Below the pieces are notes generated by a model. That model did not search any database and had not been told where the DNA came from. It saw only the letters and a program-made list of their open reading frames with translations. A stretch of 64,000 bases of DNA, from positions 124,001-188,000 of the forward strand of contig NZ_JBQKLQ010000002.1 of NCBI RefSeq assembly GCF_052116145.1, given 5' to 3'. Below are positions 7,350-16,604 of this stretch, piece by piece. This DNA comes from Fundicoccus sp052116145 (GTDB taxonomy: Bacteria > Bacillota > Bacilli > Lactobacillales > Aerococcaceae). The position numbers were made by a program, and so were the translations under genes. Position 1 is the stretch's first letter. Each line of letters begins with the position of its first letter.

Positions 7350-8459
7350 ATGAACTATTTCAGTTTGATTTATTTTCTTCTGATTTTGTATACACTTATC
7401 AGTTTAGGTCTGATAAGTTTCGTCATCATTTACCAAGTTTATTTGAAGCACCAGAATAATAATCAGCAAGCAAATAAGATAAAATGGATGCTTTATTTTC
7501 AGAACAGTATTCTTCATCCCAAAGAGGGGCATTCGTTAAAAATAGAAGCGCGTGTTTGGCGAAAGTTACGCAACATAAAAACTTTCATTCATTTTTCAGA
7601 TGCTTTCGCTGCATACTTAAATGGTTCACATCGAGACAAATTTATTCAAGTGGTTGAATTTAATTTACACGAGTGGATCAAATTAGGTGCTTACTATTCA
7701 AGAAAACCGTCCCTTGAGAAGGCTTATTATGCCTCTGTGTGTAATCGAATGCCTGTATCAAAGCATGAAAACTATCATGTCCTAGCCGATTTATTACTTA
7801 CATATATAGATGACCCTTCTATATATTGTAAGGAGAATGTTTTAAAGGCGCTTTACCACTTTGGTCTTGCGAAACCAATCGTGAGTGCGCTTCATCATCT
7901 ATCAGGCACTCGTCAGTTACATGATCCAAAACTCATTTCTGATAGCTTACTCACTTACTCAGGAGACAAAACAGAATTGATTGAACAGTTATATGATGAA
8001 TTGCCATACTTTCAGACAGACTACCAAATTGCGCTTATTAATTTCTTTCGCTTGGAACCAGCTGCTGAAATATTGAAGGATCGTTTAATCACTCTAATCA
8101 ATGACCATCAGACAAACATTGATCTTACATGTGCTGTATTGAGGTATTACACCAAGTTTCCAGTCACCGCTTACCAGTCCATTATCATTGCTTGCTTAGA
8201 GGGGGACGAGTATGAACTAACTGATTGGGAACCTCGTTCAGTAGCAGCTAGCGCTCTGGTTAGTTATCCAAGTCCTGAAACGGTGGAAGCTTTAATACGA
8301 TCGATTTACTCTAAACACTGGTATGTTAGAAGAAATTCTGCGCAAGCACTTGCGGTCTTGAAAGTGCCTTTAGAAGAATTATCTGAAGTGTTTGAAGGCG
8401 ATGATAGCTATGCAAAAAATCAACTAAATTACTTTTATAGAAAACAGGTGAGCGTATGA
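7350..8459 (+). CDS. Membrane-anchored HEAT-repeat-like protein of the polysaccharide operon
   Basis: The 369-residue protein has one N-terminal membrane helix (about 4-30) and a long helical cytoplasmic part. The last 120 residues (PRSVAASALVSYPSPETVEALI, then WYVRRNSAQALAVL) show HEAT-repeat spacing, with a conserved Arg before paired helices. Such repeats serve as protein-binding scaffolds. It overlaps the glycosyltransferase gene by 4 bases (ATGA), so the two products are probably made together and may form a complex. It has no sugar-binding or c-di-GMP (PilZ) motif that I can see. Confidence 0.6.
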   Translation: MNYFSLIYFLLILYTLISLGLISFVIIYQVYLKHQNNNQQANKIKWMLYFQNSILHPKEGHSLKIEARVWRKLRNIKTFIHFSDAFAAYLNGSHRDKFIQVVEFNLHEWIKLGAYYSRKPSLEKAYYASVCNRMPVSKHENYHVLADLLLTYIDDPSIYCKENVLKALYHFGLAKPIVSALHHLSGTRQLHDPKLISDSLLTYSGDKTELIEQLYDELPYFQTDYQIALINFFRLEPAAEILKDRLITLINDHQTNIDLTCAVLRYYTKFPVTAYQSIIIACLEGDEYELTDWEPRSVAASALVSYPSPETVEALIRSIYSKHWYVRRNSAQALAVLKVPLEELSEVFEGDDSYAKNQLNYFYRKQVSV

Positions 8460-9850
8460 CGGTCGAGCTTATTTTTGATATCGCTGGTGTTTTTTTTGCC
8501 ATCTATTTATTCTTTTACGCAACCTTCATATTTATTGGTAATGCGTCGGCAGTTGTAAACATATTTAAAGCTCGACGCCGTAAATTATTAGACAATATTC
8601 TTAAACACCCATACTATTTCCCAGTCTCAATTATAGTACCTGCTTTTAATGAATCGTTCACCATACTCGGGACTGTTGATCATTTACTCCACCTGGATTA
8701 TGAAATTTATGACATCATTATTGTCGACGACGGATCAACTGACGATACCGCCACCAAAATCATCGACACATACCATATGGAAAAGCAAGAAGGTCCTTTA
8801 CGAGTTCAAGTCCCATCTAAACCGACCCAAGAAATCTATACGTCACAATTTCAGAAACATCGCATTACATTAGTCCGCAAGGAAAATGGTCGAAGTAAAG
8901 CAGATGCAGTGAATGCTGGTATCAATGTCGCAACGTATCCCTACTTCATTTCTATGGATGCTGATGAAATTTTACAGACTGATGCATTAAAAAACTCTGC
9001 ACGTCTCGTATTGGAAGATGAAAATGTTGTCGCTGTGGGAGGCTTATTAAATATCTCAAATGGGGTTACGTTCAAAAATGCCCGTGCTGTAGATACGCCT
9101 TTAACTCGTAACCCTGTTGCGGCCATGCAATCACTAGAATACACCCGTGCCTTTATGGGGTCTCGAGTGTTCAATGATTCATTTAATGGAAATCTAAATG
9201 TATCAGGTGGTTATGGTCTTTTCCAGAAAAAAGCAGTCATCGAAATTGGCGGCTATGATCCCAAAAGTGTTGGAGAGGATATGGACTTGGCCTTGCGTTT
9301 ACATAAACACTTTGCTGGTAAAAACATACCTTATAGCATCAAGTTTGCTGCAGACGCAGTTTGTTGGACACAGGCTCCTTTCACTTTAAAAGATTTAGCT
9401 AATCAAAGATCCAGATGGCATCGCGGACTAATCCAGTCTATGTGGAACCATCGTGATTTTTTTATGAATCGTCAATACGGACATATTAGTCTAATATCTT
9501 ATACTTACTTCCTATTATACGAATTGCTTGCTCCTTTTGTTGAGTTAGCCGGAGTACTACTCATTGCTTTAGCGATCTATACCAACTATATCAATTGGCC
9601 TTTCACAATTGCTGTTACTATCTTGTATTCATTTTTTAGTGTGCTCCAAAGTTTAATTTTCTTTGCCGGGCGCTACTTTATACAAGATTATACCTATTAC
9701 TCAAGTGATTTTGTCTGGGCAATACTCATTTCTTTAGCTGATTTGTTTTTCTTTCGACCATACTTATTGTTAATTCGACTTTTCGCTACATTAACTTATA
9801 AGAAGTACTTGCATTCTTGGAACAAAATTGTCCGAAAATCATTTGATTAA
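8456..9850 (+). CDS. Processive membrane glycosyltransferase, family GT2 (PgaC/HasA type)
   Basis: The 464-residue protein has an N-terminal membrane helix (8-30), a GT2 domain and C-terminal membrane helices (about 335-445). Visible motifs are VPAFNES, VDDGSTDDT, DADEI (the DXD site), GEDMDLALRL (catalytic ED) and QRSRW (the QXXRW signature of processive synthases). Such enzymes polymerise a sugar from UDP-sugars and export the chain through the membrane, as in poly-N-acetylglucosamine, cellulose and hyaluronan synthases. Which polymer is made cannot be read. No PilZ domain is present. Confidence 0.9.
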   Translation: MTVELIFDIAGVFFAIYLFFYATFIFIGNASAVVNIFKARRRKLLDNILKHPYYFPVSIIVPAFNESFTILGTVDHLLHLDYEIYDIIIVDDGSTDDTATKIIDTYHMEKQEGPLRVQVPSKPTQEIYTSQFQKHRITLVRKENGRSKADAVNAGINVATYPYFISMDADEILQTDALKNSARLVLEDENVVAVGGLLNISNGVTFKNARAVDTPLTRNPVAAMQSLEYTRAFMGSRVFNDSFNGNLNVSGGYGLFQKKAVIEIGGYDPKSVGEDMDLALRLHKHFAGKNIPYSIKFAADAVCWTQAPFTLKDLANQRSRWHRGLIQSMWNHRDFFMNRQYGHISLISYTYFLLYELLAPFVELAGVLLIALAIYTNYINWPFTIAVTILYSFFSVLQSLIFFAGRYFIQDYTYYSSDFVWAILISLADLFFFRPYLLLIRLFATLTYKKYLHSWNKIVRKSFD

Positions 9851-10255
9851 AAGATCAGTCACCATTATTTTTCCAAATAGCACAAGCCTTCGTTGCCTTT
9901 ACGGTAAGGATGACGAAGTGGGTTTGTCTTTAGTGTTCATGAAGAACATTTGCATGTCACGCGTGCCTAGTATAGCTTTGGCTGTTTGGGTTTGTTGGGC
10001 GTTGACTAAAGTGTTGTGGTGCAGTGACGGCTGATGGGGCTAATTTTCTATATGACTTTCTAATGGTAGGCATTAGAAGAGTCGATTCTTATGGGGGTTC
10101 AAATAGCGGGGCTTGGTCTTATGGCCTTTAGCGTTCGGGGGAGGTAGAGCGCCGGAGGAATTGGGTGAGTGTTAATAGTTTGGCTATTTCTTTTGAAAGT
10201 GGTATTCTTAAAAAGGAATTTTAAATAAAAATTTATGAATGGAAGTGGTTTTTTT
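9851..10255. other. Gap between the polysaccharide operon and aquaporin genes
   Basis: No gene is supported in these 405 bases. The stretch around 9950-10160 is G-rich on the plus strand and unlike its surroundings, so it may be decayed coding DNA, but no reading frame resembles a known family. No clear terminator was found for the operon. Confidence 0.4.
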
Positions 10256-10942
10256 ATGTTGAAAAAAGCATTGGCTGAAGTTATTGGGACTTTTGCGTTA
10301 GTGTTTATTGGGACTGGTGCAATTGTGTCTGATAGCGGCGATACGGGTTTATTAGCCATCGGTTTGGCTTTTGGTTTAACGTTGATGGCGATGGCTTTTA
10401 GCGTTGGGACTGTTTCGGGTGCTCATTTAAATCCAGCGGTTAGCTTGGCTATGTTCATCAACAAACGTATGGATTTCAAAGCTTTCGGCGTGTACATCGT
10501 GGCTCAATTAGCGGGTGCTTTAGCTGCTTCAGCAACCTTGCGTTTCGTTTTATCGGCTGCTGGTCGTGAGATTGTTGGCTTAGGCGAAACTGTTTTATCT
10601 GAAGGTGTTTCTGTTGCAGGTGGTTTCGTTATCGAAATGCTGTTAACATTCTTATTCGTTTTAGTGATTGTAACGGTTACTGGACGTAACGGGAATGGTC
10701 AAATGGCTGGTTTAGTGATCGGTTTAACATTGACTGCTATGATTTTCATGGGTGGTACGTTGACTGGCGCTTCATTAAACGCCGCACGTAGCTTCGGCCC
10801 AGCTGTCTTAATGGGTGGCGCTGCTTTATCTCAATTATGGTTATATGTTGCCTCAACTTTAGTGGGGGGTGCCTTGGCTGCGGTTGTCGCAAACTTTGTG
10901 CTAGACACTGAAGCTGGCGATTTAGGTCCAGAAAAAGCTTAA
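10256..10942 (+). CDS. aqpZ: Aquaporin (MIP family), AqpZ-like
   Basis: The 228-residue protein has six hydrophobic segments and two half-helix loops. The first loop carries the normal HLNPAVS; the second reads SLNAARSFGP, so its NPA is NAA. Short length and the ARSFGP ending (not NPARD) favour a water channel over a glycerol facilitator. ATG at 10256 follows GGAAG; an in-frame ATG at 10235 is less well spaced. Substitution of the second NPA Pro by Ala is seen in some MIP proteins and need not inactivate the channel. Confidence 0.85.
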   Translation: MLKKALAEVIGTFALVFIGTGAIVSDSGDTGLLAIGLAFGLTLMAMAFSVGTVSGAHLNPAVSLAMFINKRMDFKAFGVYIVAQLAGALAASATLRFVLSAAGREIVGLGETVLSEGVSVAGGFVIEMLLTFLFVLVIVTVTGRNGNGQMAGLVIGLTLTAMIFMGGTLTGASLNAARSFGPAVLMGGAALSQLWLYVASTLVGGALAAVVANFVLDTEAGDLGPEKA

Positions 10943-10954
10943 ATTTTTATATAG

Positions 10955-11000
10955 AAAACGAGCTAGCTCGCTGAATTAATTTCAGTTGCTGGCTCGTTTT
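10955..11000. terminator. Terminator shared by aquaporin and the convergent ABC exporter
   Basis: AAAACGAGC (10955-10963) pairs with GCTCGTTTT (10992-11000), with an inner CTGAA/TTCAG pairing. A run of T follows on the plus strand. It overlaps the last codons of the minus-strand ABC gene. Confidence 0.75.
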
Positions 11001-12975
11001 TTTCTTGCTTAAATTGCGTTTCGTATAGTTCGGTGTAAAGTGCGTTTGAATTCAAAAGGTCTTGATGACTGCCTTGAGCCACAAGCTGTCCTTGTTCAAT
11101 CACAAGAATTTTATCGGCCGACAAAATTGTCGACAGGCGGTGAGCAATCATCAAGCTCGTGCGTGATTGAATCAATGGCTCGATGGCCGCTTGAATCAGC
11201 GATTCAGAAATCGAGTCAAGTGATGACGTGGCTTCATCAAAAATCAGGATAGCTGGATTTTTTAGAAGCACGCGAGCAATCGACAGACGCTGCTTCTCGC
11301 CACCTGAAAGCTTCAGACCACGGTTGCCAACGAGGCTGTCGTAGCCTTGTGGCAAGCGAGTAATCAAGTCGTGAATATTGGCTAAGCGACAGGCTTCCAC
11401 TAGTTCCTCGTTAGTCGCATCAGCTTTAGCATATAATAAGTTGTCCTTAATTGTACCATTGAATAGGTAAGTATCTTGCGTCACGATGCCGATGGTTTCA
11501 CGTAGATAATGTAAGTCGAGGTCGCGTAAATCGACACCATTCAGACGGATACTACCCGCGTCAACATCATGCAAACGCGGTAAGAGATTAATCAGCGAGC
11601 TTTTACCGGCACCGGACGGGCCAACAATGGCGACCGTTTCACCTGGTTGGACGGTGAAGTTGATGTCTTTCAAGATGGGGCGCTCAGAATCGTAGGCGAA
11701 GACGACTTGGTCAAATATCAAGTCGGCCGAGGCGCTTGGCTTGCTGGTTGTGGTTGAGTTAATTGAGGCGCTTGGCTTGCTGGTTGTGGTTACGGCGGCG
11801 GTGGAAGCTTCGGCGGCGGCGGTGGAAGTCTCGGCGGTGGTGGTTTCGCTTGGCGCCACACCAGCGGTTTCATTCCCCTCGCCCATTCCCGCCGGCCAAA
11901 TCGCTTGTTGCGGACTTTCAATCTCAACGTCGCGGTCGAAGTAATCGAAGATACGCGTGAACAAGGCCATTGAACGAATCCAATCAATTTGAATGTTCAA
12001 TAAAGAGTTAACCGGCCCATACATTTTACCAAGGAATACCACCATCACGGTAATATCTCCGACAGATAACGTCGCATCATAATGCATCATCAAACTACCA
12101 CCCACTAAATACAGTAACAGCGGACCGACACTTGAGAAGGTACTCATAGCCACTCTAAACCAACGTCCGGCCATGCGCTCCTTCATATTCAAGGCCAACA
12201 AGTCACGGCTAAAGCTTTCGTAGCGATCGGCTTCTTGCTTTTCTTGGTTGAACAATTTGACCAACAACTGGCCACTGACCGACAAGGTTTCATTTAGAAT
12301 CCCGTTGACTTGGTCTTCGGTGGCCTGAGCTTGGCTTGTTAGTTGCCAGCGCAATTTACCCATTTTCTTGGTCGGAATAATAAACAAGGGAATAATTATG
12401 AGGCCGACCAGAGCTAGCGGTACACTCTTTTGTAACATCGCTAGCAGCGCAAGCCCCAAGGTCAGGCTATTCGAGAGAATACTGGTAACCGTACTAGTCA
12501 TCACTTGTTGCACGCCTGAGATATCACTCGTCATCCGCGTGATTATATCACCTTGATTATTGCTTGTGTAAAAATGATGCGGCATTTTCAAGAGATGCTT
12601 AAACATTGCATTGCGCATATCAAGTGTCATATGTTGAGCAATCCAATTGCTCAGGAAACTTTCGGCGACACCAATTAAATTGGCCGTTAAGATCACGACA
12701 AAAGACTGACCAATTAGCCACAATAAACGATTGAAATCTTGACCAATTAAACCTTCATCAATAATTCGCCCCGTTAGAATGGCCGGCAGTAGATTCAGCC
12801 AGGCACTCAGGCCAATCGCTGTTAACATCAAAACAAGTTGTTTCCAATAAGGTGCCATGTAACTCATCACGCGGCTAAAAAATGCCCATGTGATGACCGG
12901 ACGATTGGCTTTTTCCTCACGGCTCATATAGCCGCGACCCTGTTTACCATTAGGACGTGCGATTCGTAATTCCAA
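10963..12975 (-). CDS. ABC exporter half-transporter with an unusual Thr/Ser/Ala-rich linker
   Basis: The 670-residue protein has a six-helix membrane domain (about 40-340) fused to an ATPase domain (about 420-650) with Walker A GPSGAGKSS, signature LSGGEKQR, Walker B ILIFDEATSSLD and a switch His (IAHRLST). Between them lie about 50 residues rich in T, S and A, with a repeated TTSKPSAS motif. Usual exporters of this type are 580-600 residues, so this linker accounts for the extra length. It starts with TTG at 12975 after AAAGGTG. It follows the MarR gene by about 20 bases, so it is probably autoregulated with it and exports a drug-like or lipid-like compound. Confidence 0.9.
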   Translation of the reverse strand: MELRIARPNGKQGRGYMSREEKANRPVITWAFFSRVMSYMAPYWKQLVLMLTAIGLSAWLNLLPAILTGRIIDEGLIGQDFNRLLWLIGQSFVVILTANLIGVAESFLSNWIAQHMTLDMRNAMFKHLLKMPHHFYTSNNQGDIITRMTSDISGVQQVMTSTVTSILSNSLTLGLALLAMLQKSVPLALVGLIIIPLFIIPTKKMGKLRWQLTSQAQATEDQVNGILNETLSVSGQLLVKLFNQEKQEADRYESFSRDLLALNMKERMAGRWFRVAMSTFSSVGPLLLYLVGGSLMMHYDATLSVGDITVMVVFLGKMYGPVNSLLNIQIDWIRSMALFTRIFDYFDRDVEIESPQQAIWPAGMGEGNETAGVAPSETTTAETSTAAAEASTAAVTTTSKPSASINSTTTSKPSASADLIFDQVVFAYDSERPILKDINFTVQPGETVAIVGPSGAGKSSLINLLPRLHDVDAGSIRLNGVDLRDLDLHYLRETIGIVTQDTYLFNGTIKDNLLYAKADATNEELVEACRLANIHDLITRLPQGYDSLVGNRGLKLSGGEKQRLSIARVLLKNPAILIFDEATSSLDSISESLIQAAIEPLIQSRTSLMIAHRLSTILSADKILVIEQGQLVAQGSHQDLLNSNALYTELYETQFKQEKNEPATEINSAS

Positions 12976-12995
12976 TAAGCATCACCTTTCTCTTG

Positions 12996-13427
12996 TTAGG
13001 GCGTTTCGCCCAAGTTCTTCAAGCCACTACTCAATTTGTCTGCTAATTCAGTCAATGTATCGATTTCTGCTTCAGTTAATATATCTTCGATGACGCGGCC
13101 CATTTTTTGTCTTTCGCCGCGTAAAGCTTCCAAAACTGCTTCACCTGCTGGCGAAATGTTCACCACAAATACGCGTTGGTCTTTTTCGTCACGCTCTCTT
13201 GTGATCACGCCTTCGGCTTCCATCCGCACTAGGCGTTCGTTCAATGATGACGTGCGCATGCCCAATCGATCTGCGATGACTCGCGTTGGTGTGTTCGGTT
13301 GTTCTGAGATAATTTTCAATAAGCGGTAGCCCCCGCGCCCTAATTTTTGCTTACCAGCCGGGCGTCTTCGCAAGGTCCGCATGACACGGTCCAAGGATGC
13401 TAACATCATTTCTTCTTTATTATTCAC
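12996..13427 (-). CDS. MarR-family repressor of the ABC exporter
   Basis: The 143-residue protein has the MarR winged-helix: LLKIISEQPNTPTRVIADRLGMRTSSLNERLVRMEAEGVI, then ERDEKDQRVFVVNISPAGE as the wing. It starts with GTG at 13427, preceded by AAGGAGGG. It heads an operon with the exporter. Two perfect copies or near-copies of a palindrome overlap its promoter (13443-13488), so it very likely represses itself and the exporter until a ligand is bound. Confidence 0.92.
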   Translation of the reverse strand: MNNKEEMMLASLDRVMRTLRRRPAGKQKLGRGGYRLLKIISEQPNTPTRVIADRLGMRTSSLNERLVRMEAEGVITRERDEKDQRVFVVNISPAGEAVLEALRGERQKMGRVIEDILTEAEIDTLTELADKLSSGLKNLGETP

Positions 13428-13442
13428 TTAAAACCCTCCTTC

Positions 13443-13488
13443 AACAGGTACCTGCTACAATTATACAACAGGTACCTGTTTATGTCAA
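13443..13488 (-). promoter_or_regulatory. Promoter and paired operators of the marR-exporter operon
   Basis: On the minus strand the -35 is a perfect TTGACA (13488-13483), the spacer is 17 bases and the -10 is a perfect TATAAT (13465-13460). The palindrome AACAGGTACCTGTT (13467-13480) sits between the two boxes. A second copy, with one base changed at its end (13443-13456), lies just after the -10 near the start of transcription. This is what a MarR-type repressor would need to block polymerase. Confidence 0.88.
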
Positions 13489-13504
13489 GTAGAGGATTAT
13501 TTTT

Positions 13505-13524
13505 CCTATTTTGGACAAAATAGG
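13505..13524. other. Perfect hairpin made of the CAAAATAGG motif
   Basis: CCTATTTT and AAAATAGG face each other across a 4-base loop in the region between divergent genes. It lies upstream of both, so it is not an ordinary terminator for either. Confidence 0.5.
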
Positions 13525-13588
13525 GTACTTAATCTTCTGCTTGATGGTAAACTGAAGCTAGAAGTAAAATGCAAAGGAGCTTGTGAAA

Positions 13589-14518
13589 ATGACTCAACCA
13601 TTTGTTATTGAAACTATTGATTTGACGAAGCGTTTCGGCACTCATCGAGGTATTGAAGATGTGAATATTCGCGTAGCCGAAGGTGACTTTTACGGTTTTA
13701 TCGGTCCCAATGGTTCTGGTAAAAGTACGACCATTCGTTTATTACTCGGTTTGATTAGTCCTTCTGCTGGGAAGGCGCGCTTATTTAGTGAGCTGGCAGG
13801 CCCTAATCAAACGGACGTACTCGCTCGGATTGGTTACATGCCGTCAGAGGCTGTCTTTTACAAAGGCATGAGCGTGCGCGAGGTGATTCGTTTGTCTGCT
13901 GATTTGCGCGGGAAGGCTGTGCGTGAGGCCTGTCAATTAGAAGCAAAGCGCCTGTGTGACTTGTTCCAAGTGGATACGCATAAGAAGGTTGAAGAGTTAT
14001 CCTTGGGAAACCGCAAGAAAGTCAGCATCATTTGCGCCCTCCAACATCAACCAGAGTTATATATATTGGACGAACCGACTAGCGGTCTCGATCCCTTTAT
14101 GCAGAAACTCTTCTGGCAAGAGTTGACCGAACGTAACCGTCAAGGGGCGACGGTCTTTGTGTCTTCGCACATCCTGTCCGAAGTTCAACGTTATTGCCAA
14201 CGTGCTGCCATTATTCAAGATGGTCGCATTGTGATTGATGATACTGTTCAACGCTTGATTCAAACAACTGCCAAGCGAGTGACGATTCACGGCCGAGGCC
14301 CTGTGGATTTGGATTTAGCCGATATGAAAGACGTGTTGCAAGCGGAGGATTCGCTTAGTTTCCTATATAATGGCGACATTCAATTGTTGTTAAAAGCTTT
14401 GTATCAGCAGCGAGGCGAGATGTTGGACGTCTCGATCGTTGATCCGGATATGGATGAAGTCTTTATGCATTACTACGAGAATGCCGCAAACAGCCCGCAA
14501 GTTAAAGGAGGTCATTAG
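13589..14518 (+). CDS. ABC transporter ATP-binding protein
   Basis: This is a 309-residue single-domain ATPase: Walker A GPNGSGKST near residue 40, signature LSLGNRKKVSI, Walker B LYILDEPTSGLDP and switch His SSHILSE. The C-terminal 80 residues form the extra domain common in CcmA-type or antibiotic-export ATPases. ATG at 13589 follows AAAGGAG by 9 bases. The permease gene starts 2 bases after its stop, so the pair forms one exporter. Confidence 0.92.
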   Translation: MTQPFVIETIDLTKRFGTHRGIEDVNIRVAEGDFYGFIGPNGSGKSTTIRLLLGLISPSAGKARLFSELAGPNQTDVLARIGYMPSEAVFYKGMSVREVIRLSADLRGKAVREACQLEAKRLCDLFQVDTHKKVEELSLGNRKKVSIICALQHQPELYILDEPTSGLDPFMQKLFWQELTERNRQGATVFVSSHILSEVQRYCQRAAIIQDGRIVIDDTVQRLIQTTAKRVTIHGRGPVDLDLADMKDVLQAEDSLSFLYNGDIQLLLKALYQQRGEMLDVSIVDPDMDEVFMHYYENAANSPQVKGGH

Positions 14519-14519
14519 T

Positions 14520-15308
14520 ATGTTTATCATGAAACATGAAATCAAACGTCAATGGCTACCTTTGGTCATTTTCGCTTTAGCCTTGAGTTTCATTCTGGCA
14601 GTCGTCGTCCTAATGTATCCTTCGATGGCTGAAGACATGGGCGGCTTGATAAGTTTAGTTGACGGCCTGGGAGTGTTCACCGATGCCTTGAATTTAGATA
14701 TTAGCCAACTAAATTCCTTAATCGGTTTCTACGGTATGGAGATGGAAAGTATGGTCGGCATCGCAGGCGCCTTGTACGCTGCTTATCTAGGAATTTCCTT
14801 ACTATCTAAAGAAGAAAGCCGCCACACGGCTGAATTCCTATTAAGCCACCCTATTAAACGTTCACGCGTTTACTTAGAAAAAGCAGCCGCCTTGATCCTT
14901 ATGTTGACACTGTTCAATCTGATTATCTATGTGATTGCTTTAGTGACAATAATCGTTTCGGGACAGTCCGTTCCACTGCTTGGCTTTAGCTTATTACATG
15001 TCGCAAGCCTCTTGGTGCAGTTGAATATCGGCTTATTATGCTTCGGACTTTCCGCTTTCTTGAAGAATGAATCAATTGGTTTAGGCATGGGCGTGGCTTT
15101 GCTATTATATTTCTTCAGCCTGTTTGCGAATATTTGGCAAGAACTGGCATGGCTACGTTTCATCACGCCCTTCCAGTACGCCTTTGCTTCCGACATTCTG
15201 AAGGCCGAACAACTCGACCTAAGCTTGATTGCGATTGTCTTCGGGACCAGTTTGTTGGTGAGTGCGGTTGGATTTGTACATTACAGTAGACGAGATATTG
15301 CGAGTTAA
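14520..15308 (+). CDS. ABC-2-type permease partner
   Basis: The 262-residue protein has six hydrophobic segments. FLLSHPIKRSRVYLEKAAALI in the middle (with the usual HP...R...K pattern) is common in ABC-2 permeases of the NatB/bacteriocin-export type. ATG at 14520 follows AAAGGAGG, which lies within the end of the ATPase gene, so translation is coupled. Its substrate is not evident; peptides, drugs or ions are the usual cargo. Confidence 0.85.
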   Translation: MFIMKHEIKRQWLPLVIFALALSFILAVVVLMYPSMAEDMGGLISLVDGLGVFTDALNLDISQLNSLIGFYGMEMESMVGIAGALYAAYLGISLLSKEESRHTAEFLLSHPIKRSRVYLEKAAALILMLTLFNLIIYVIALVTIIVSGQSVPLLGFSLLHVASLLVQLNIGLLCFGLSAFLKNESIGLGMGVALLLYFFSLFANIWQELAWLRFITPFQYAFASDILKAEQLDLSLIAIVFGTSLLVSAVGFVHYSRRDIAS

Positions 15309-15330
15309 CTTGGTGGTTAACGCTTTTTAA

Positions 15331-15388
15331 AAAAGCATCCAGATTTACGCGGCTATTGGAGCCATGTAGATTTGGATGCTTTTATTTG
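15331..15388 (+). terminator. Long intrinsic terminator after the ABC permease
   Basis: AAAAGCATCCA (15331-15341) pairs with TGGATGCTTTT (15373-15383), with further pairs ATTTAC/GTAGAT and GGCT/AGCC inside. Confidence 0.85.
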
Positions 15389-15412
15389 TGATGGTTGGTG
15401 AAATTCGGCAAG

Positions 15413-16558
15413 AAAATGTCGACTCTCGCCAGCATGGGTGGCGAATGGCTAACGCACGCCGACCAACGCTGACAGACGGCAGGTGAGCTAACGCCAAGTG
15501 CCGACCCTCGCTGACAGTCGGCAAGAAAGCCAACGCCGAATGACGACTCTCGCTGACAGTCGGCAAGAAAGCCAACGCCGAATGCCGACCCTCGCTGACA
15601 GTCGGCAAGAAAGCCAACGCCGAATGACGACTCTCGCTGACAGTCGACAGGAAAACCAACGCCGAGTGACGACTCTCGCTGACAGTCGGCAGGTGGACTA
15701 ACGCCGAATGACGACTCTCGCTAACAGTCGACAGGTGAGCTAACGCCGAATGACGACTCTCGCTAACAATCGGCAGGTGAACCACCACCGAATGACGACT
15801 CTCGCTAACAGTCGGCAGGAGATCCACCGCCGAATGACGACTCTAGCTAACAGTCGGCAGGAGATCCACCGCCGAATGACGACTCTCACTGACAGTCGGC
15901 AGGTGGACTAACGCCGAATGACGACTCTCGCTGACAGTCGGCTGGAAAACTGACGCCAAGTGCCGACTCTCACTGACAGTCGGCAGGTGGACTAACGCCG
16001 AATGACGACTCTCACTGACAGTCGGCAGGTGGACTAACGCCGAATGACGACTCTCACTGACAGTCGGCAGGTGGACTAACGCCGAATGACGACTCTCGCT
16101 AACAATCGGCAGGTGAACCACCACCGAATGACGACTCTCGCTAACAATCGGCAGGTGAACCACCACCGAATGACGACTCTCGCTAACAATCGGCAGGTGA
16201 ACAACCACCGAATGACGACTCTCGCTAACAATCGGCAGGTGAACCACCACCGAATGACGACTCTCGCTAACAATCGGCAGGAAAACCACCACCGAATGAC
16301 GACTCTCAACAACAGTTGGCAGGTGAGCTAACGCCGAATGACGACTCTCGCTGACAGTCGACAGGAAAACCAACGCAGAGTGCCGACTCTCGCTGACAGT
16401 CGGCTGGAAAACTAACGCAGAATGACGACTCTCGCTGACAGTCGGCAGGAGATCCACCGCCGAATGACGACTCTCGCTAACAGTCGGCAGGAGATCCACC
16501 GCCGAATGACGACTCTCAACAACAGTCGGCAGGGAAACCACCACCGAATGACGACTCT
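15413..16558. repeat. 42-bp tandem repeat array (about 27 units)
   Basis: The unit contains GCCGAATGACGACTCTC, then GCTGACAGTCGGC and a 12-base variable tail such as AGGTGGACTAAC. GCCGA...TCGGC can pair, giving an imperfect hairpin in each unit. Because 42 is divisible by 3, several frames stay open. On the minus strand a frame encoding a 14-residue repeat (TVSESRHSALVHLP) runs through the whole array apart from one TAG at 15845-15843. It has no ribosome site or signal peptide and ends inside a terminator, so I do not call it a gene. The array lies between convergent genes. Confidence 0.93.
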
Positions 16559-16562
16559 TTTA

Positions 16563-16604
16563 TCTAATCGTCGCGACACGCAGTGAGCGACACCTTTATC
16601 TTTT
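16563..16604 (+). repeat. Copy B of the recurrent hairpin element, at the end of the 42-bp array
   Basis: ATC, GTCGC (16570-16574), a 12-base loop, GCGAC (16587-16591), then ACCTTTATCTTTTG. It touches the last repeat unit. Confidence 0.65.

Noticed and set aside
15345..16544. Minus-strand ORFs with 14-residue repeats
   Set aside because: They have no ribosome site or signal peptide, are broken by a stop at 15845-15843 and end inside the terminator stem. I treat them as array DNA, while noting the open frame as a finding.
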